DNA of 64,000 nt from Streptomyces sp. JH14 (GTDB lineage Bacteria > Actinomycetota > Actinomycetes > Streptomycetales > Streptomycetaceae): contig NZ_JAJNEL010000001.1 in the NCBI RefSeq assembly GCF_029428675.1, positions 2,356,001 through 2,420,000 of the forward strand, given 5' to 3'. Under the pieces are notes generated by a model. It saw only the letters and a list, made by a program, of their open reading frames with translations, was not told where the DNA came from and made no database searches. Numbering within the stretch: the stretch's first letter is position 1; every line of letters begins with the position of its first letter. This document shows, piece after piece, positions 18,707 to 27,845 of the stretch. The translations under genes were made by a program, and so were the position numbers.

Positions 18707-20536
18707 ATGTGCGGAATCGTCGGATACATCGGAAAGCGTGACGTGGCTCCGCTGCTGCTGGAAGGGCTGCAGCGGCTGGAGTACCGGGGTTACGACTCCG
18801 CGGGCATCGTCATCACCGGCAAGGCCGCGGCCGGCAAGCCCGCCGCGCTGAAGATGGTCAAGGCGAAGGGCCGGGTGCGCGAGCTGGAGGCCCGCGTCCC
18901 CAAGCGCTTCAACGGCACCACCGGTATCGCCCACACCCGCTGGGCCACCCACGGCGCCCCGAGCGACGAGAACGCGCACCCGCACCTGGACGCCGACCAC
19001 AAGGTCGCCGTCGTCCACAACGGCATCGTCGACAACGCCTCCGAGCTCCGTGCGAAGCTCGTCGCCGACGGCGTCGTCTTCCTCTCCGAGACCGACACCG
19101 AGGTGCTGGTCCACCTGATCGCCCGCGCCCAGGCGGACACCCTGGAGGAGAAGGTCCGCGAGGCCCTGCGCTCGGTCGAGGGCACGTACGGCATCGCCGT
19201 CATGCACGCCGACTTCAGCGACCGCATCGTCGTCGCCCGCAACGGCTCCCCGGTCGTCCTCGGCATCGGCGAGAAGGAGATGTTCGTCGCCTCCGACGTC
19301 GCCGCGCTGGTCGCCCACACCCGCCAGGTCGTCACCCTCGACGACGGCGAGATGGCCACCCTGAAGGCCGACGACTTCCGTACGTACACCACCGAGGGCT
19401 CCAGCACGACGGCCACGCCGACCACCGTGGAGTGGGAGGCCGAGTCGTACGACATGGGCGGCCACGACACGTACATGCACAAGGAGATCTCCGAGCAGGC
19501 CGACGCCGTCGACCGGGTGCTGCGCGGCCGGATCGACGACCGGTTCTCCACCGTCCACCTGGGCGGCCTCAACCTGGACGCCCGTGAGGCGCGCGGGGTC
19601 CGCCGGATCAAGATCCTGGGCTGCGGCACCTCATACCACGCGGGCCAGATCGGCGCCCAGCTGATCGAGGAGCTGGCCCGCATCCCCGCGGACGCCGAAC
19701 CCGCCTCCGAGTTCCGCTACCGCAACCCGGTCGTCGACCCCGACACCCTGTACGTCGCCGTCTCCCAGTCCGGCGAGACGTACGACGTGCTGGCCGCTGT
19801 CCAGGAGCTCAAGCGCAAGGGCGCCCGGGTCCTCGGCGTGGTCAATGTGGTCGGCTCGGCGATCGCCCGCGAGGCCGACGGCGGTACGTACGTCCACGCC
19901 GGTCCCGAGGTCTGCGTCGTCTCCACCAAGTGCTTCACCAACACGGTGGTCGCATTCGCGCTGCTCGCACTGCACCTGGGCCGGATCCGCGACCTGTCGG
20001 TCGCCGACGGCAAGCGGATCATCGAGGGCCTGCGCAAGCTGCCCGCCCAGATCACCGAGATCCTCGAGAACGAGGACGAGATCAAGAAGCTGGCCGCCGA
20101 GTACGCCGACGCCAAGTCGATGATGTTCATCGGCCGGGTGCGCGGCTACCCCGTCGCCCGTGAGGCCTCGCTGAAGCTCAAGGAGGTCTCGTACATCCAC
20201 GCCGAGGCCTACCCGGCGTCCGAGCTGAAGCACGGCCCGCTGGCTCTGATCGAGCCCTCGATGCCGACGGTCGCGATCGTGCCCGACGACGACCTGCTGG
20301 AGAAGAACCGTGCCGCGATGGAGGAGATCAAGGCCCGCAGCGGCCGGATCCTCGCGGTCGCGCACCAGGTGCAGGAGAAGGCCGACCACACCATCGTCGT
20401 GCCGAAGAACGAGGACGAGCTGGACCCGATCCTGATGGGTATCCCGCTCCAGCTCTTCGCGTACCACACGGCGCTGGCCATGGGCCGCGACATCGACAAG
20501 CCGCGGAACCTGGCGAAGTCCGTCACGGTCGAGTAG
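18707..20536 (+). CDS. glmS: glutamine-fructose-6-phosphate aminotransferase
   Basis: This is a 609-residue two-domain enzyme. The N-terminal glutaminase domain begins M-C-G-I-V-G-Y-I-G with Cys2 as nucleophile, and H-T-R-W-A-T-H-G follows. The C-terminal isomerase half has two SIS domains (L-G-C-G-T-S-Y-H-A-G and the F-I-G-R-V-R-G-Y-P-V-A segment) and ends with the conserved K-S-V-T-V-E tail. It makes glucosamine-6-phosphate for cell wall precursors. Its location beside the hexosaminidase links amino-sugar synthesis with GlcNAc scavenging. From memory, S. coelicolor carries a second glmS elsewhere. Confidence 0.95.
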   Translation: MCGIVGYIGKRDVAPLLLEGLQRLEYRGYDSAGIVITGKAAAGKPAALKMVKAKGRVRELEARVPKRFNGTTGIAHTRWATHGAPSDENAHPHLDADHKVAVVHNGIVDNASELRAKLVADGVVFLSETDTEVLVHLIARAQADTLEEKVREALRSVEGTYGIAVMHADFSDRIVVARNGSPVVLGIGEKEMFVASDVAALVAHTRQVVTLDDGEMATLKADDFRTYTTEGSSTTATPTTVEWEAESYDMGGHDTYMHKEISEQADAVDRVLRGRIDDRFSTVHLGGLNLDAREARGVRRIKILGCGTSYHAGQIGAQLIEELARIPADAEPASEFRYRNPVVDPDTLYVAVSQSGETYDVLAAVQELKRKGARVLGVVNVVGSAIAREADGGTYVHAGPEVCVVSTKCFTNTVVAFALLALHLGRIRDLSVADGKRIIEGLRKLPAQITEILENEDEIKKLAAEYADAKSMMFIGRVRGYPVAREASLKLKEVSYIHAEAYPASELKHGPLALIEPSMPTVAIVPDDDLLEKNRAAMEEIKARSGRILAVAHQVQEKADHTIVVPKNEDELDPILMGIPLQLFAYHTALAMGRDIDKPRNLAKSVTVE

Positions 20537-20557
20537 GCACCGCCCGCCGTACGCAGC

Positions 20558-20604
20558 AGAGAGCGGCCCCGCACCGCGCCACCATGGGTGCGGGGCCGCT
20601 CTCT
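20558..20604. terminator. bidirectional terminator between glmS and the acetate-transporter-like gene
   Basis: 17-bp perfect stem (20558-20574 and 20588-20604) with a 13-base loop, placed between convergent genes. Confidence 0.8.
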
Positions 20605-20648
20605 CTCGTTGGCCGGTGCCGACCTGGTCGCACCGGCCGGTCGCTGCC

Positions 20649-21221
20649 TCAGCCGGTGGCCGTCACGCCTCGGCCGGCAGCACGCTTCGGCAGCACCGTC
20701 GGCCACTTGGCCAGCGCCGCCGTCGCCCCGTACCAGGCGGCGAGACCGGCGAGCGCGGCCAGCCAGCCGCCGACCTTGCCGAGCCCGTCACTGCCGGCGA
20801 ACTGTCCGACGCCCAGGAGCAGAAGCCCCAGGAACAGCAGCCCGTACATCCCCTGCGTGAGCAGACCGCCGCCGGCCGCCCCGAGGGTCAGACTCAGTGC
20901 GAACAGCGCCCAGAGCAGCAGGAACAGCCCCGCCGCATGAGCGGAGACTTGGGCATCGGCACCGGTGCCCCAGGTGAACCAGAAGGCGCCGAGGCCGACG
21001 AAGGCCGTGCCGGTGAAGCTGCTGCCCGCGCGGAACTCCAGCAGTCCGGCGACGAACAGGGCTATACCGCCGACATACAGCGCGAGCGAGACGGCGTCGG
21101 CCGCCGTCACACCGTCGATGACTCCGGTGTGACCGACGCCGAACGCCAACAGGGTGAGTCCCAGGGCGAGATGGCCGAGGGTGGAGGTGCTGCTGTTCCC
21201 CGCAGAGACGTCATTGTCCAC
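20649..21221 (-). CDS. GPR1/FUN34/YaaH-family acetate transporter-like membrane protein
   Basis: This 190-residue protein is mostly six hydrophobic helices separated by short loops, as in acetate/succinate transporters of the SatP family. The helices run L-A-L-G-L-T-L-L-A-F-G-V, then A-L-Y-V-G-G-I-A-L-F-V-A-G, and on to the end. The first helix lacks the strict N-P-A-P-L-G-L signature of characterised transporters and has H-L-A-L-G-L-T instead. The function should therefore be held at family level. The start is GTG at 21221, preceded by AAGGGAG. It converges on glmS. Confidence 0.8.
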   Translation of the reverse strand: MDNDVSAGNSSTSTLGHLALGLTLLAFGVGHTGVIDGVTAADAVSLALYVGGIALFVAGLLEFRAGSSFTGTAFVGLGAFWFTWGTGADAQVSAHAAGLFLLLWALFALSLTLGAAGGGLLTQGMYGLLFLGLLLLGVGQFAGSDGLGKVGGWLAALAGLAAWYGATAALAKWPTVLPKRAAGRGVTATG

Positions 21222-21411
21222 GGCGGGCTCCCTTCAAGGCAGTGGTGCTGTTTCCCAGTGACCCTTATGTACCCTTCACAAGCGCACAATCCACCTCTAC
21301 GGGCGAGTAGATTGCCTGTTTTCATGGGCGAGTTGACGCCACGTCGGGAAAGCACCGGAAAGAGACCGTCAGGTCCGGCGAGCACCCGCGACGACGCCCG
21401 CCGGGGATCCG

Positions 21412-21933
21412 CTAGGGAATGACCACGACCGGGCGCTGCGCGCGCCTCGCCAGCCGCCCCGCGACCGAGCCGAAGATCCGGCCGACGACGCCGTGCGTCG
21501 AGCCGACGACGATCGCGTCGGCGGAGTACTCCCGGCCGACGTCCTCCAGCTCGTGGCAGATGTCACCGCCGCGCTCGACGAGCACCCACGGCACCTCGGA
21601 GAGGTAGTCCGCGCACGCGAGCTCCAGTCCGAGGACCTCGGTGCGGTGGTCGGGCACATCGACGAAGACGGGAGGCTCGCAGCCCGCCCAGACCGTGGTC
21701 GGCAGCCGGTTGGCGACATGGACGATGATCAGGCCGGAACCCGATCTCCGGGCCATCCCGATCGCATAGGCGAGGGCTCGCTCGCTGGACATGGAGCCGT
21801 CGAATCCGACCACGACCCCATGCCGGAAGGCGGGATCGCAGGAATGACGTGTTTCTTCGGCCGCCTGCTGGTCCGACAGAGGGTCGGCTACCTGCTTGCG
21901 GTCCGCGGGTTCGGGGATTTCGTGACCGGCCAT
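21412..21933 (-). CDS. universal stress protein family protein
   Basis: This 173-residue single UspA domain follows an N-terminal extension of about 35 residues rich in charged residues. The V-V-G-F-D-G-S start of the fold and the ATP-binding signature V-V-G-S-T-H-G-V-V-G-R followed by the G-S-V-A-G-R-L segment are both present, so it is an ATP-binding type. The family acts in the cytoplasm in dormancy, redox and nutrient stress. No operon partner is evident. Confidence 0.87.
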   Translation of the reverse strand: MAGHEIPEPADRKQVADPLSDQQAAEETRHSCDPAFRHGVVVGFDGSMSSERALAYAIGMARRSGSGLIIVHVANRLPTTVWAGCEPPVFVDVPDHRTEVLGLELACADYLSEVPWVLVERGGDICHELEDVGREYSADAIVVGSTHGVVGRIFGSVAGRLARRAQRPVVVIP

Positions 21934-22783
21934 CGGTGTCTCGGCGAAGAGAGTCCTCGTGAGGAGTGAGCGGTTTGGGGAAGGTGTTTCGGCGGGCGGT
22001 GTCGTGGTGTCCGGGAATCATCTTCCCAACCCCTTACCCCTAAGGGTACGGCGCCACTCCTCCACTGCCCAGACCCCCGCAAAGCGCTTGCGACGTCCCA
22101 GGGAGCATGCCCGAGGCCGCCCCGTATGGCAATGCCGGTTGCGCGGTACACCGAGCCGCCCGCGACCACGACGCGACGGATCGAGGGGGCGCAACCGGAC
22201 GACGACGCTCGGTGAGCGGGCACGGCGGGCACCGTTGGTGACACCCGTGCGCCACCGAGTCACCGGAACGCACCGGGCACGCCGGGGGTCCGCACCGCCC
22301 CTCCCCCGCCGCCGCCCGCCGGCTCCCATCCCGCGGGTTCGGCCGCGGGAACAGGCCGACACAGTCGCCGCCTCGGGGTCGTCCGGCGGTCGAATGACGG
22401 ATTCAAGCATCCGCAACCGCATGTTTTCAGCCAACTTCTGACCCCTGTCACCTGCTTGGGGAATTGGCCGATCAACCCCCTTGCCAGCAGGCAAGAAGAG
22501 ACCAGGCGGTACGCTTCCAACCAACAGGGACGGGCCACGAACGCGAGGCGCACTTCCCTGGACGCCCTGTCAGTGAAACCCTTCGTGATCGAATGCTTCC
22601 CGCCAAGTTGCCTTGTCGACATAGTCCTGGTTGGTCAACTTGTCACGACGGCACCGCGGGACGCAGTAGATTCGATCTTGGGTGCCGAAGGCTGGGGACT
22701 CGTGCAACACCGAGGGGAAATGTGCAGGAGCGACAGGGCCGCAAGGACCAGGAAGACGCGAACACCGAGGGGGGCTTAGCGTC
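21934..22783. other. 850-bp region upstream of adpA
   Basis: It separates the stress-protein and adpA starts. No coding frame is convincing: the open ones are arginine/proline-rich or interrupted. The adpA-proximal 350 bp is less GC-rich than its surroundings. Long regulatory 5-prime regions with several AdpA and BldD sites are known for adpA in other Streptomyces; specific sites could not be assigned by eye. Confidence 0.6.
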
Positions 22784-24019
22784 ATGAGCCAGGACTCCGC
22801 CGCCGCAACGGAGGCTGTACGGAAGCTCAGCGGACGACGACGTCGGGAAGTCGTCGCTGTGCTGCTGTTCAGCGGCGGCCCCATCTTCGAGAGCTCCATT
22901 CCGCTCTCCGTGTTCGGAATCGACCGCCAGGACGCGGGAGTTCCGCGCTACCGGCTCCTCGTCTGCGGCGGGGAGGACGGACCGCTGCGGACCACGGGCG
23001 GGCTCGAACTCACCACGCCCTACGGGCTGGAGGCGATCAGTCGCGCAGGCACCGTCGTGGTGCCCGCCTGGCGTTCGATCACGTCTCCGCCGCCCGCCGA
23101 GGCGCTGGACGCGCTGCGCCGCGCCCATGAGGAGGGGGCCCGCATCGTCGGGCTGTGCACCGGTGCGTTCGTGCTCGCCGCCGCCGGCCTGCTGGACGGC
23201 CGCCCGGCGACCACGCACTGGATGTACGCACCGACGCTGGCCAAGCGCTATCCGTCGGTCCACGTCGATCCGCGTGAGCTGTTCGTCGACGACGGCGATG
23301 TGCTCACCTCCGCGGGGACGGCGGCCGGTATCGACCTCTGCCTGCACATAGTCCGCACCGACCACGGCACCGAGGCTGCCGGGGCGCTGGCCCGCCGGCT
23401 CGTCGTGCCGCCGCGGCGCAGTGGCGGTCAGGAGCGCTACCTCGACAGGTCTTTACCAGAGGAAATCGGCTCCGACCCGCTCGCCGAGGTCGTGGCCTGG
23501 GCGCTGGAGCATCTGCACGAGCAGTTCGACGTGGAGACGCTGGCCGCGCGCGCCTATATGAGCAGGCGGACCTTCGACCGCAGGTTCCGTTCGCTCACTG
23601 GCAGCGCACCGCTCCAGTGGCTGATCACCCAGCGGGTGCTGCAGGCGCAGCGGCTGCTGGAGACGTCCGACTACTCCGTCGACGAGGTCGCGGGCCGCTG
23701 CGGCTTCCGTTCGCCGGTGGCGCTGCGCGGACACTTCCGGCGCCAGCTGGGCTCCTCCCCCGCCGCGTACCGGGCCGCCTACCGGGCCCGCCGTCCGCAG
23801 GCCGGGGGGCTGGATCCGGTGGCGACGGCGGTCGAGACGGCCGTGCCCGCACAGGGCATGTCCGCGAGCCGGAGGGCCGGTGCGGCGGTGACCCCGTCGG
23901 GCCCTCCGGCCGCATCCGCCATGGGGGTCGGGCCGGGGCAGCCGGAGCACGGGAAGCCGTCGTCCGACGTGTACGCCACAGGACGCCCGACCCTGCCGGG
24001 GCAGCGCAGCGCCCCGTAG
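22784..24019 (+). CDS. adpA: AdpA, AraC-family master regulator of development and secondary metabolism
   Basis: This 411-residue protein has an N-terminal DJ-1/PfpI-like (GATase1) dimerisation domain (about residues 20-215; V-A-V-L-L-F-S-G-G-P-I-F and G-L-C-T-G-A-F-V-L-A-A-A-G-L-L). A C-terminal AraC/XylS double helix-turn-helix covers about 230-340 (A-Y-M-S-R-R-T-F-D-R-R-F, then C-G-F-R-S-P-V-A-L-R-G-H-F). The tail of about 70 residues is disordered. Codon 224 (23453-23455), in the linker, is TTA, so translation should need the bldA tRNA-Leu, as known for adpA in other streptomycetes. The start ATG 22784 follows an AGGGGGG-like site. orn begins 11 bp after the stop. Confidence 0.96.
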   Translation: MSQDSAAATEAVRKLSGRRRREVVAVLLFSGGPIFESSIPLSVFGIDRQDAGVPRYRLLVCGGEDGPLRTTGGLELTTPYGLEAISRAGTVVVPAWRSITSPPPAEALDALRRAHEEGARIVGLCTGAFVLAAAGLLDGRPATTHWMYAPTLAKRYPSVHVDPRELFVDDGDVLTSAGTAAGIDLCLHIVRTDHGTEAAGALARRLVVPPRRSGGQERYLDRSLPEEIGSDPLAEVVAWALEHLHEQFDVETLAARAYMSRRTFDRRFRSLTGSAPLQWLITQRVLQAQRLLETSDYSVDEVAGRCGFRSPVALRGHFRRQLGSSPAAYRAAYRARRPQAGGLDPVATAVETAVPAQGMSASRRAGAAVTPSGPPAASAMGVGPGQPEHGKPSSDVYATGRPTLPGQRSAP

Positions 24020-24029
24020 GGTGGGACAC

Positions 24030-24632
24030 ATGAACGATCGCATGGTGTGGATCGACTGCGAGATGACCGGGCTCTCGTTGACGGAAGACGCACTCATCGA
24101 GGTGGCCGCACTGGTCACCGACTCGGAGTTGAACGTGCTCGGCGAAGGGGTCGACATCGTGATCCGCCCGCCGGACAGGGCCCTGGAGACGATGCCCGAG
24201 GTGGTGCGCCAGATGCACACCGCCTCGGGCCTCCTCGAGGAGCTGGCCGGCGGCACCACGCTGGTCGACGCCGAGGCGCAGGTCCTGGCCTATGTGCGCG
24301 AGCACGTGAAGGAGCCGGGCAAGGCCCCGCTCTGCGGAAACTCGGTCGGTACCGACCGCGGATTCCTGGCCCGCGACATGGGGGCCCTGGAGAGCTACCT
24401 CCACTACCGGATCGTCGATGTCTCGTCGATCAAGGAGCTGGCTCGCCGCTGGTACCCGAGGGCGTACTTCAACAGCCCGGAGAAGAACGGCAACCACCGG
24501 GCGCTCGCGGACATCCGTGACTCCATCACGGAACTGCGGTACTACCGGGAGGCGATCTTCGTGCCGCAGCCCGGGCCCGACTCGGAGCATGCGAAGGCCA
24601 TTGCGACACGCCTGACGCAGCCGCCTTCGTAG
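24030..24632 (+). CDS. orn: oligoribonuclease
   Basis: This 200-residue DEDDh exonuclease has the first acidic pair in W-I-D-C-E-M-T-G, the middle Asp in G-T-D-R-G-F-L-A-R-D-M, and the final H-x-A-L-x-D motif (H-R-A-L-A-D-I). It degrades RNA fragments of two to five bases and, in other bacteria, the c-di-GMP product pGpG. That is relevant because the c-di-GMP enzyme CdgA is encoded in this window. The ATG at 24030 gives the standard length. A GTG at 24021 is in frame but unlikely. It lies 11 bp from the adpA stop and is likely co-transcribed with adpA. Confidence 0.95.
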   Translation: MNDRMVWIDCEMTGLSLTEDALIEVAALVTDSELNVLGEGVDIVIRPPDRALETMPEVVRQMHTASGLLEELAGGTTLVDAEAQVLAYVREHVKEPGKAPLCGNSVGTDRGFLARDMGALESYLHYRIVDVSSIKELARRWYPRAYFNSPEKNGNHRALADIRDSITELRYYREAIFVPQPGPDSEHAKAIATRLTQPPS

Positions 24633-24757
24633 GACCTCGGGAAGCCGCTGGTCACGTACGTTTCGCGGGTCGGGATCAGCGGCTGAACAACGGGGGCGCG
24701 AGCACCCTCTCGGACCCTGTACACTTTTTCTCGGCCGGTCAGAAAAGACCGGACACG

Positions 24758-24830
24758 GTGGGTATAGCTCAGATGGTAGAGCACCTGGTTGTGGTCCAGG
24801 ATGTCGCGGGTTCGAGTCCCGTTACTCACC
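24758..24830 (+). tRNA. tRNA-His (anticodon GTG)
   Basis: Cloverleaf with acceptor arms 24758-24764 and 24823-24829, D arm GCTCAGATGGTAGAGC, anticodon stem-loop CTGGTTGTGGTCCAG with GTG anticodon, and T arm with GGTTCGAGTCC. G at 24757 can serve as the required G-1 opposite the C discriminator. CCA is not encoded. Confidence 0.97.
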
Positions 24831-24836
24831 CTGAAG

Positions 24837-24870
24837 AGAAGGGCCCCGGTCTTCGGACCGGGGTCCTTCT
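24837..24870 (+). terminator. terminator after tRNA-His
   Basis: 15-bp stem with one G-T pair and a TTCG tetraloop (loop 24852-24855), seven bases past the tRNA end. Confidence 0.85.
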
Positions 24871-24919
24871 CGTATGCCCCCGCGGCTGAGCCTCCCTCAC
24901 CAGTCCCGCATGTGACGGT

Positions 24920-24959
24920 CGTCACCCGGCCAGGACGCCAGGTGACGGGCCGGGTGACG
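24920..24959 (-). terminator. terminator after cebR
   Basis: 12-bp perfect arms (24920-24931 and 24948-24959) immediately past the cebR stop. Confidence 0.65.
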
Positions 24960-24960
24960 G

Positions 24961-25992
24961 TCAGGACGAATCGCGGACGATCAGTTCGGTGGGGAGCACG
25001 ATCTGCGGGCGTTCCTCGTTCTCGCCCGCTATCTCCTGCAGCAGCAGCCGCGTCATCGCCCGGCCCATCTCCTCGATCGGCTGGCGCACGCTGGTGAGCG
25101 CGGGGTCCATGTGGCGGGCCACGGCCGAGTCGTCGAAGCCGACGAGCGCCACATCGTCCGGGATCCGCCGGCCGGCCTCCCGCAGCACCTGACGGGCGCC
25201 CGCGGCCATCACGTCGGAGGCGGCGAAGACCGCGTCCACGTCCGGGCGGCGGGCCAGCAGCTCCCGCATGGCCCGGGCCCCGCCCTCCTCGGTGAAGTCA
25301 CCGGGGACGATCAGCTGCTCCACCGGGCCGAGACCGGCCGCCGCCACCGCCTTGCGATAGCCGTCGACGCGGCGCTGCGCACCGTACACATCGAGGCGCC
25401 CGGTGATCGTGGCGATGGTGCGGCGCCCTCGGGAGATCAGGTGGTCGACGGCGCTGCGCGCGCCCTCGAAGTTGTCGGAGTCGACCGCGGCGAGCGTTTC
25501 GGAGGCGGATCTGCGGCCGCTCATCACGGCCGGCATGCCGAGCTGCTCCAGCAGGTCCGGCAGCGGGTCGTCGGCGTGCACGGAGACCAGCAGCACGCCG
25601 TCGACGCGGTGGGCGGTCAGATACTGGGCCAGCCGCTTGCGTTCGCGGTCGCTGCCGACGAGGGTCAGCAGCAACTGCATCTCGGTGTCGGCGAGGGCCG
25701 CACCGACCCCGCGGACGATGTCCGAGAAGTACGGCTCGGCGAAGAAGCGGGTCTCGGGCTCGGGCACGACGAGGGCGATGGCGTCCGTACGGTTGGCGGC
25801 GAGCGCGCGGGCCGCGCGGTTGGGCACGTATCCCAGCTCGGCAACCGCGGCTTCGACCGCCTCGCGGGTGTGCTCACTGACCCGCGGCGAGCCGTTGATG
25901 ACCCTCGAGGCCGTGCCACGCCCGACTCCGGCCCGCGCCGCAACCTCTTCGAGCGTGGGCCGCCCGCCGCTCCGTACTCGCCCTGCCGCCAT
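24961..25992 (-). CDS. cebR: CebR, LacI-family cellobiose repressor
   Basis: This 343-residue LacI/GalR protein has an N-terminal helix-turn-helix (T-L-E-E-V-A-A-R-A-G-V-G-R-G-T-A-S-R-V-I). A hinge helix (about 45-60; N-R-A-A-R-A-L-A) follows, then a periplasmic-binding-like effector domain. The gene adjoins bglC and the cebEFG transporter genes. Three near-identical 14-bp palindromes TGGGAGCGCTCCCA occur upstream of this gene, bglC and cebE, which is the known CebR operator in streptomycetes. It should repress all three until cellobiose or cellotriose binds, and the operator 5-prime to it implies autoregulation. It lies next to bglC, not cebE, which is worth noting. Confidence 0.93.
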   Translation of the reverse strand: MAAGRVRSGGRPTLEEVAARAGVGRGTASRVINGSPRVSEHTREAVEAAVAELGYVPNRAARALAANRTDAIALVVPEPETRFFAEPYFSDIVRGVGAALADTEMQLLLTLVGSDRERKRLAQYLTAHRVDGVLLVSVHADDPLPDLLEQLGMPAVMSGRRSASETLAAVDSDNFEGARSAVDHLISRGRRTIATITGRLDVYGAQRRVDGYRKAVAAAGLGPVEQLIVPGDFTEEGGARAMRELLARRPDVDAVFAASDVMAAGARQVLREAGRRIPDDVALVGFDDSAVARHMDPALTSVRQPIEEMGRAMTRLLLQEIAGENEERPQIVLPTELIVRDSS

Positions 25993-26103
25993 GGCTGCCT
26001 CCCGTTCGCGGTCAACTTCTCACAGTCGGATGACCAAACCAAGTCCACCCGTTGGACCCCTCGGCATCCGTCCGGTCCCACCGGATGTGCCGGGCCCCAC
26101 TCA

Positions 26104-26117
26104 TGGGAGCGCTCCCA
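26104..26117. promoter_or_regulatory. CebR operator upstream of cebR
   Basis: Perfect 14-bp palindrome TGGGAGCGCTCCCA, 112 bp before the cebR start and also downstream of bglC. Confidence 0.92.
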
Positions 26118-26172
26118 CTCTACGTGATGACAACGAGGGGTGCAGGTGACCAGGGGGAACGGATGTGCGGAA

Positions 26173-26208
26173 ACGACGGAGACCCGGCGGGGGCCGGGTC
26201 TCCGTCGT
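26173..26208 (-). terminator. terminator after bglC
   Basis: 15-bp perfect stem (26173-26187 and 26194-26208) with a 6-base loop, just beyond the bglC stop at 26235. Confidence 0.8.
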
Positions 26209-26234
26209 CGGTCGGGTGCGCCTGCGGCTACCGC

Positions 26235-27710
26235 TCAGGCGAGATCGGGAGCCGCCGGAAGGGCGTGACGGCGGATCACATCGGAGTACCAGTGGGCGCT
26301 CGCCTTGGGGATGCGGCGCTGGGACTCGTAGTCGACGTAGACGGCACCGAACCGCTTGGAGTACCCGTATCCCCACTCGAAGTTGTCCATCAGGGACCAC
26401 AGGAAGTAGCCCCGGACATCCGCGCCGTCGGCGACGGCACGCTGGACGGCACCGAGGTGACCGCGCAGGTACTCGATCCGCTCCGGGTCCTCGACCGTGC
26501 CCTCGGGCGAGACACGGTCCTCGAAGGCCGCACCGTTCTCGGTGACCATCAGGGGCAGACCCGGGTGGTCGCGGGTGACGTCCATGAGCAGCTCGTACAG
26601 CCCGTTGGGGTCGATCGCCCAGTTCATCGCGGTGCGCTTCTTGCCCTCGGCGAGGTGGAAGGCGACCTGCTCGGAGCCGGTCCACGGGGAGTGGTCGCTG
26701 TTGCCGTGGCCGTCGTCGCGGGAGTCGCCCTGGCCCTCCTGGGGCGTGGAGACGATCGTGGGCGTGTAGTAGTTGACGCCCAGTACGTCGATCGGGCGGG
26801 AGATCGCGGCCAGGTCGCCGTCGTGCACCAGCTTCGACCAGTCCACCACGTGCGACGTGTCGGCGATCAGGTCCTCGGGGTACGCACCGCGCAGGATCGG
26901 GCCGGTGAAGATCCGGTTGCCGACGGCGTCGATCCGGCGGGCGGCGTCCGCGTCGGCGGCGCTGTCCGTCAGTGGACGGACCTGGTGCAGATTGAGGGTG
27001 ACCGAGGTCTGCGCTCCAGCGGGGAGTTGATTGCGCAGTACCTCGATCGCCCGGCCATGGGCGAGGTTGAGATGGTGTGCCGCACGCAGGGTGGCCGACG
27101 GTTCGGTGCGGCCCGGGGCGTGCACACCGGAGCCGTAACCGAGGAAGGCCGAGCACCACGGCTCGTTGAAGGTGGTCCACATGGGGATACGGTCGCCGAG
27201 GGCGCCGGCCATGATGGCGGTGTAGTCGGCGAAGCGTTCGGCGGTGGCCCGCTCGGGCCAGCCGCCCGCGTCCTCCAGTTCCTGGGGAAGGTCCCAGTGG
27301 TAGAGGGTCGCGACGGGGGTGATGCCCGCCTCGAGCAGTTCGTCGACCAGCTTGCGGTAGAAGTCCAGGCCGCGTTCCACGGCGGGGCCGCGGCCGGTGG
27401 GCTGCACCCGCGACCAGGAGACGGAGAAGCGGTAGGCCTTGAGCCCCAGCTCCTTCATCAGCGCCACGTCGTCGCGGTAGCGGTGGTAGTGGTCGGCGGC
27501 GACATCGCCGGTGTCGCCGTTCAGGACCTTGCCCGGAGTGTGGCTGAAGGTGTCCCAGATGGAAGGGGTGCGGCCGCCCTCTGCGGCGGCTCCTTCGACC
27601 TGGTAGGCGGCCGTGGCCGCACCCCAGACGAAGCCCGTGGGGAAGAGCGTCGGCGAGTTCGTTGCCTCGGATGCCGGCTTCGGGGTGATGTCAGGTCGTA
27701 CGGCAGTCAT
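26235..27710 (-). CDS. bglC: beta-glucosidase (GH1), cellobiose hydrolase
   Basis: This 491-residue GH1 enzyme carries the acid/base motif T-F-N-E-P-W and the nucleophile motif V-T-E-N-G-A-A-F. The N-terminal [14 protein letters not shown] and the substrate loop [12 protein letters not shown] are typical. No signal peptide is seen, so it hydrolyses imported cellobiose in the cytoplasm. The start is the ATG at 27710. A longer frame exists, but its upstream part covers a CebR operator and a ribosome binding site. It lies downstream of cebG beyond a terminator and has its own operator, so it is probably a separate transcript in the same regulon. Confidence 0.94.
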   Translation of the reverse strand: MTAVRPDITPKPASEATNSPTLFPTGFVWGAATAAYQVEGAAAEGGRTPSIWDTFSHTPGKVLNGDTGDVAADHYHRYRDDVALMKELGLKAYRFSVSWSRVQPTGRGPAVERGLDFYRKLVDELLEAGITPVATLYHWDLPQELEDAGGWPERATAERFADYTAIMAGALGDRIPMWTTFNEPWCSAFLGYGSGVHAPGRTEPSATLRAAHHLNLAHGRAIEVLRNQLPAGAQTSVTLNLHQVRPLTDSAADADAARRIDAVGNRIFTGPILRGAYPEDLIADTSHVVDWSKLVHDGDLAAISRPIDVLGVNYYTPTIVSTPQEGQGDSRDDGHGNSDHSPWTGSEQVAFHLAEGKKRTAMNWAIDPNGLYELLMDVTRDHPGLPLMVTENGAAFEDRVSPEGTVEDPERIEYLRGHLGAVQRAVADGADVRGYFLWSLMDNFEWGYGYSKRFGAVYVDYESQRRIPKASAHWYSDVIRRHALPAAPDLA

Positions 27711-27711
27711 G

Positions 27712-27725
27712 CGGGAGCGCTCCCA
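27712..27725. promoter_or_regulatory. CebR operator overlapping the bglC ribosome binding site
   Basis: CGGGAGCGCTCCCA differs at one base from the perfect operator. It is only two bases upstream of the bglC start and supplies its GGGAG ribosome binding sequence, so bound CebR would sit on the translation start region. Confidence 0.9.
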
Positions 27726-27802
27726 TGAGTGGACGGAACAGAGGCAGGCGGAGGGAGAGGGGGGGAGGGGTGGTACGGGACGGCCGGGACGCGAGGAGGC
27801 AT

Positions 27803-27831
27803 CCTCCGGGTGACGGAGCGTCACCCGGAGG
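27803..27831 (-). terminator. terminator between cebG and bglC
   Basis: 12-bp perfect stem with a 5-base loop (27803-27814 and 27820-27831), 15 bp past the cebG stop. Confidence 0.8.
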
Positions 27832-27845
27832 CCGGGGCGCGTCGG

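Noticed and set aside
22260..22622. 120-codon minus-strand frame upstream of adpA
   Set aside because: No domain and no ribosome binding site; C-terminal half low complexity. Considered leader DNA.
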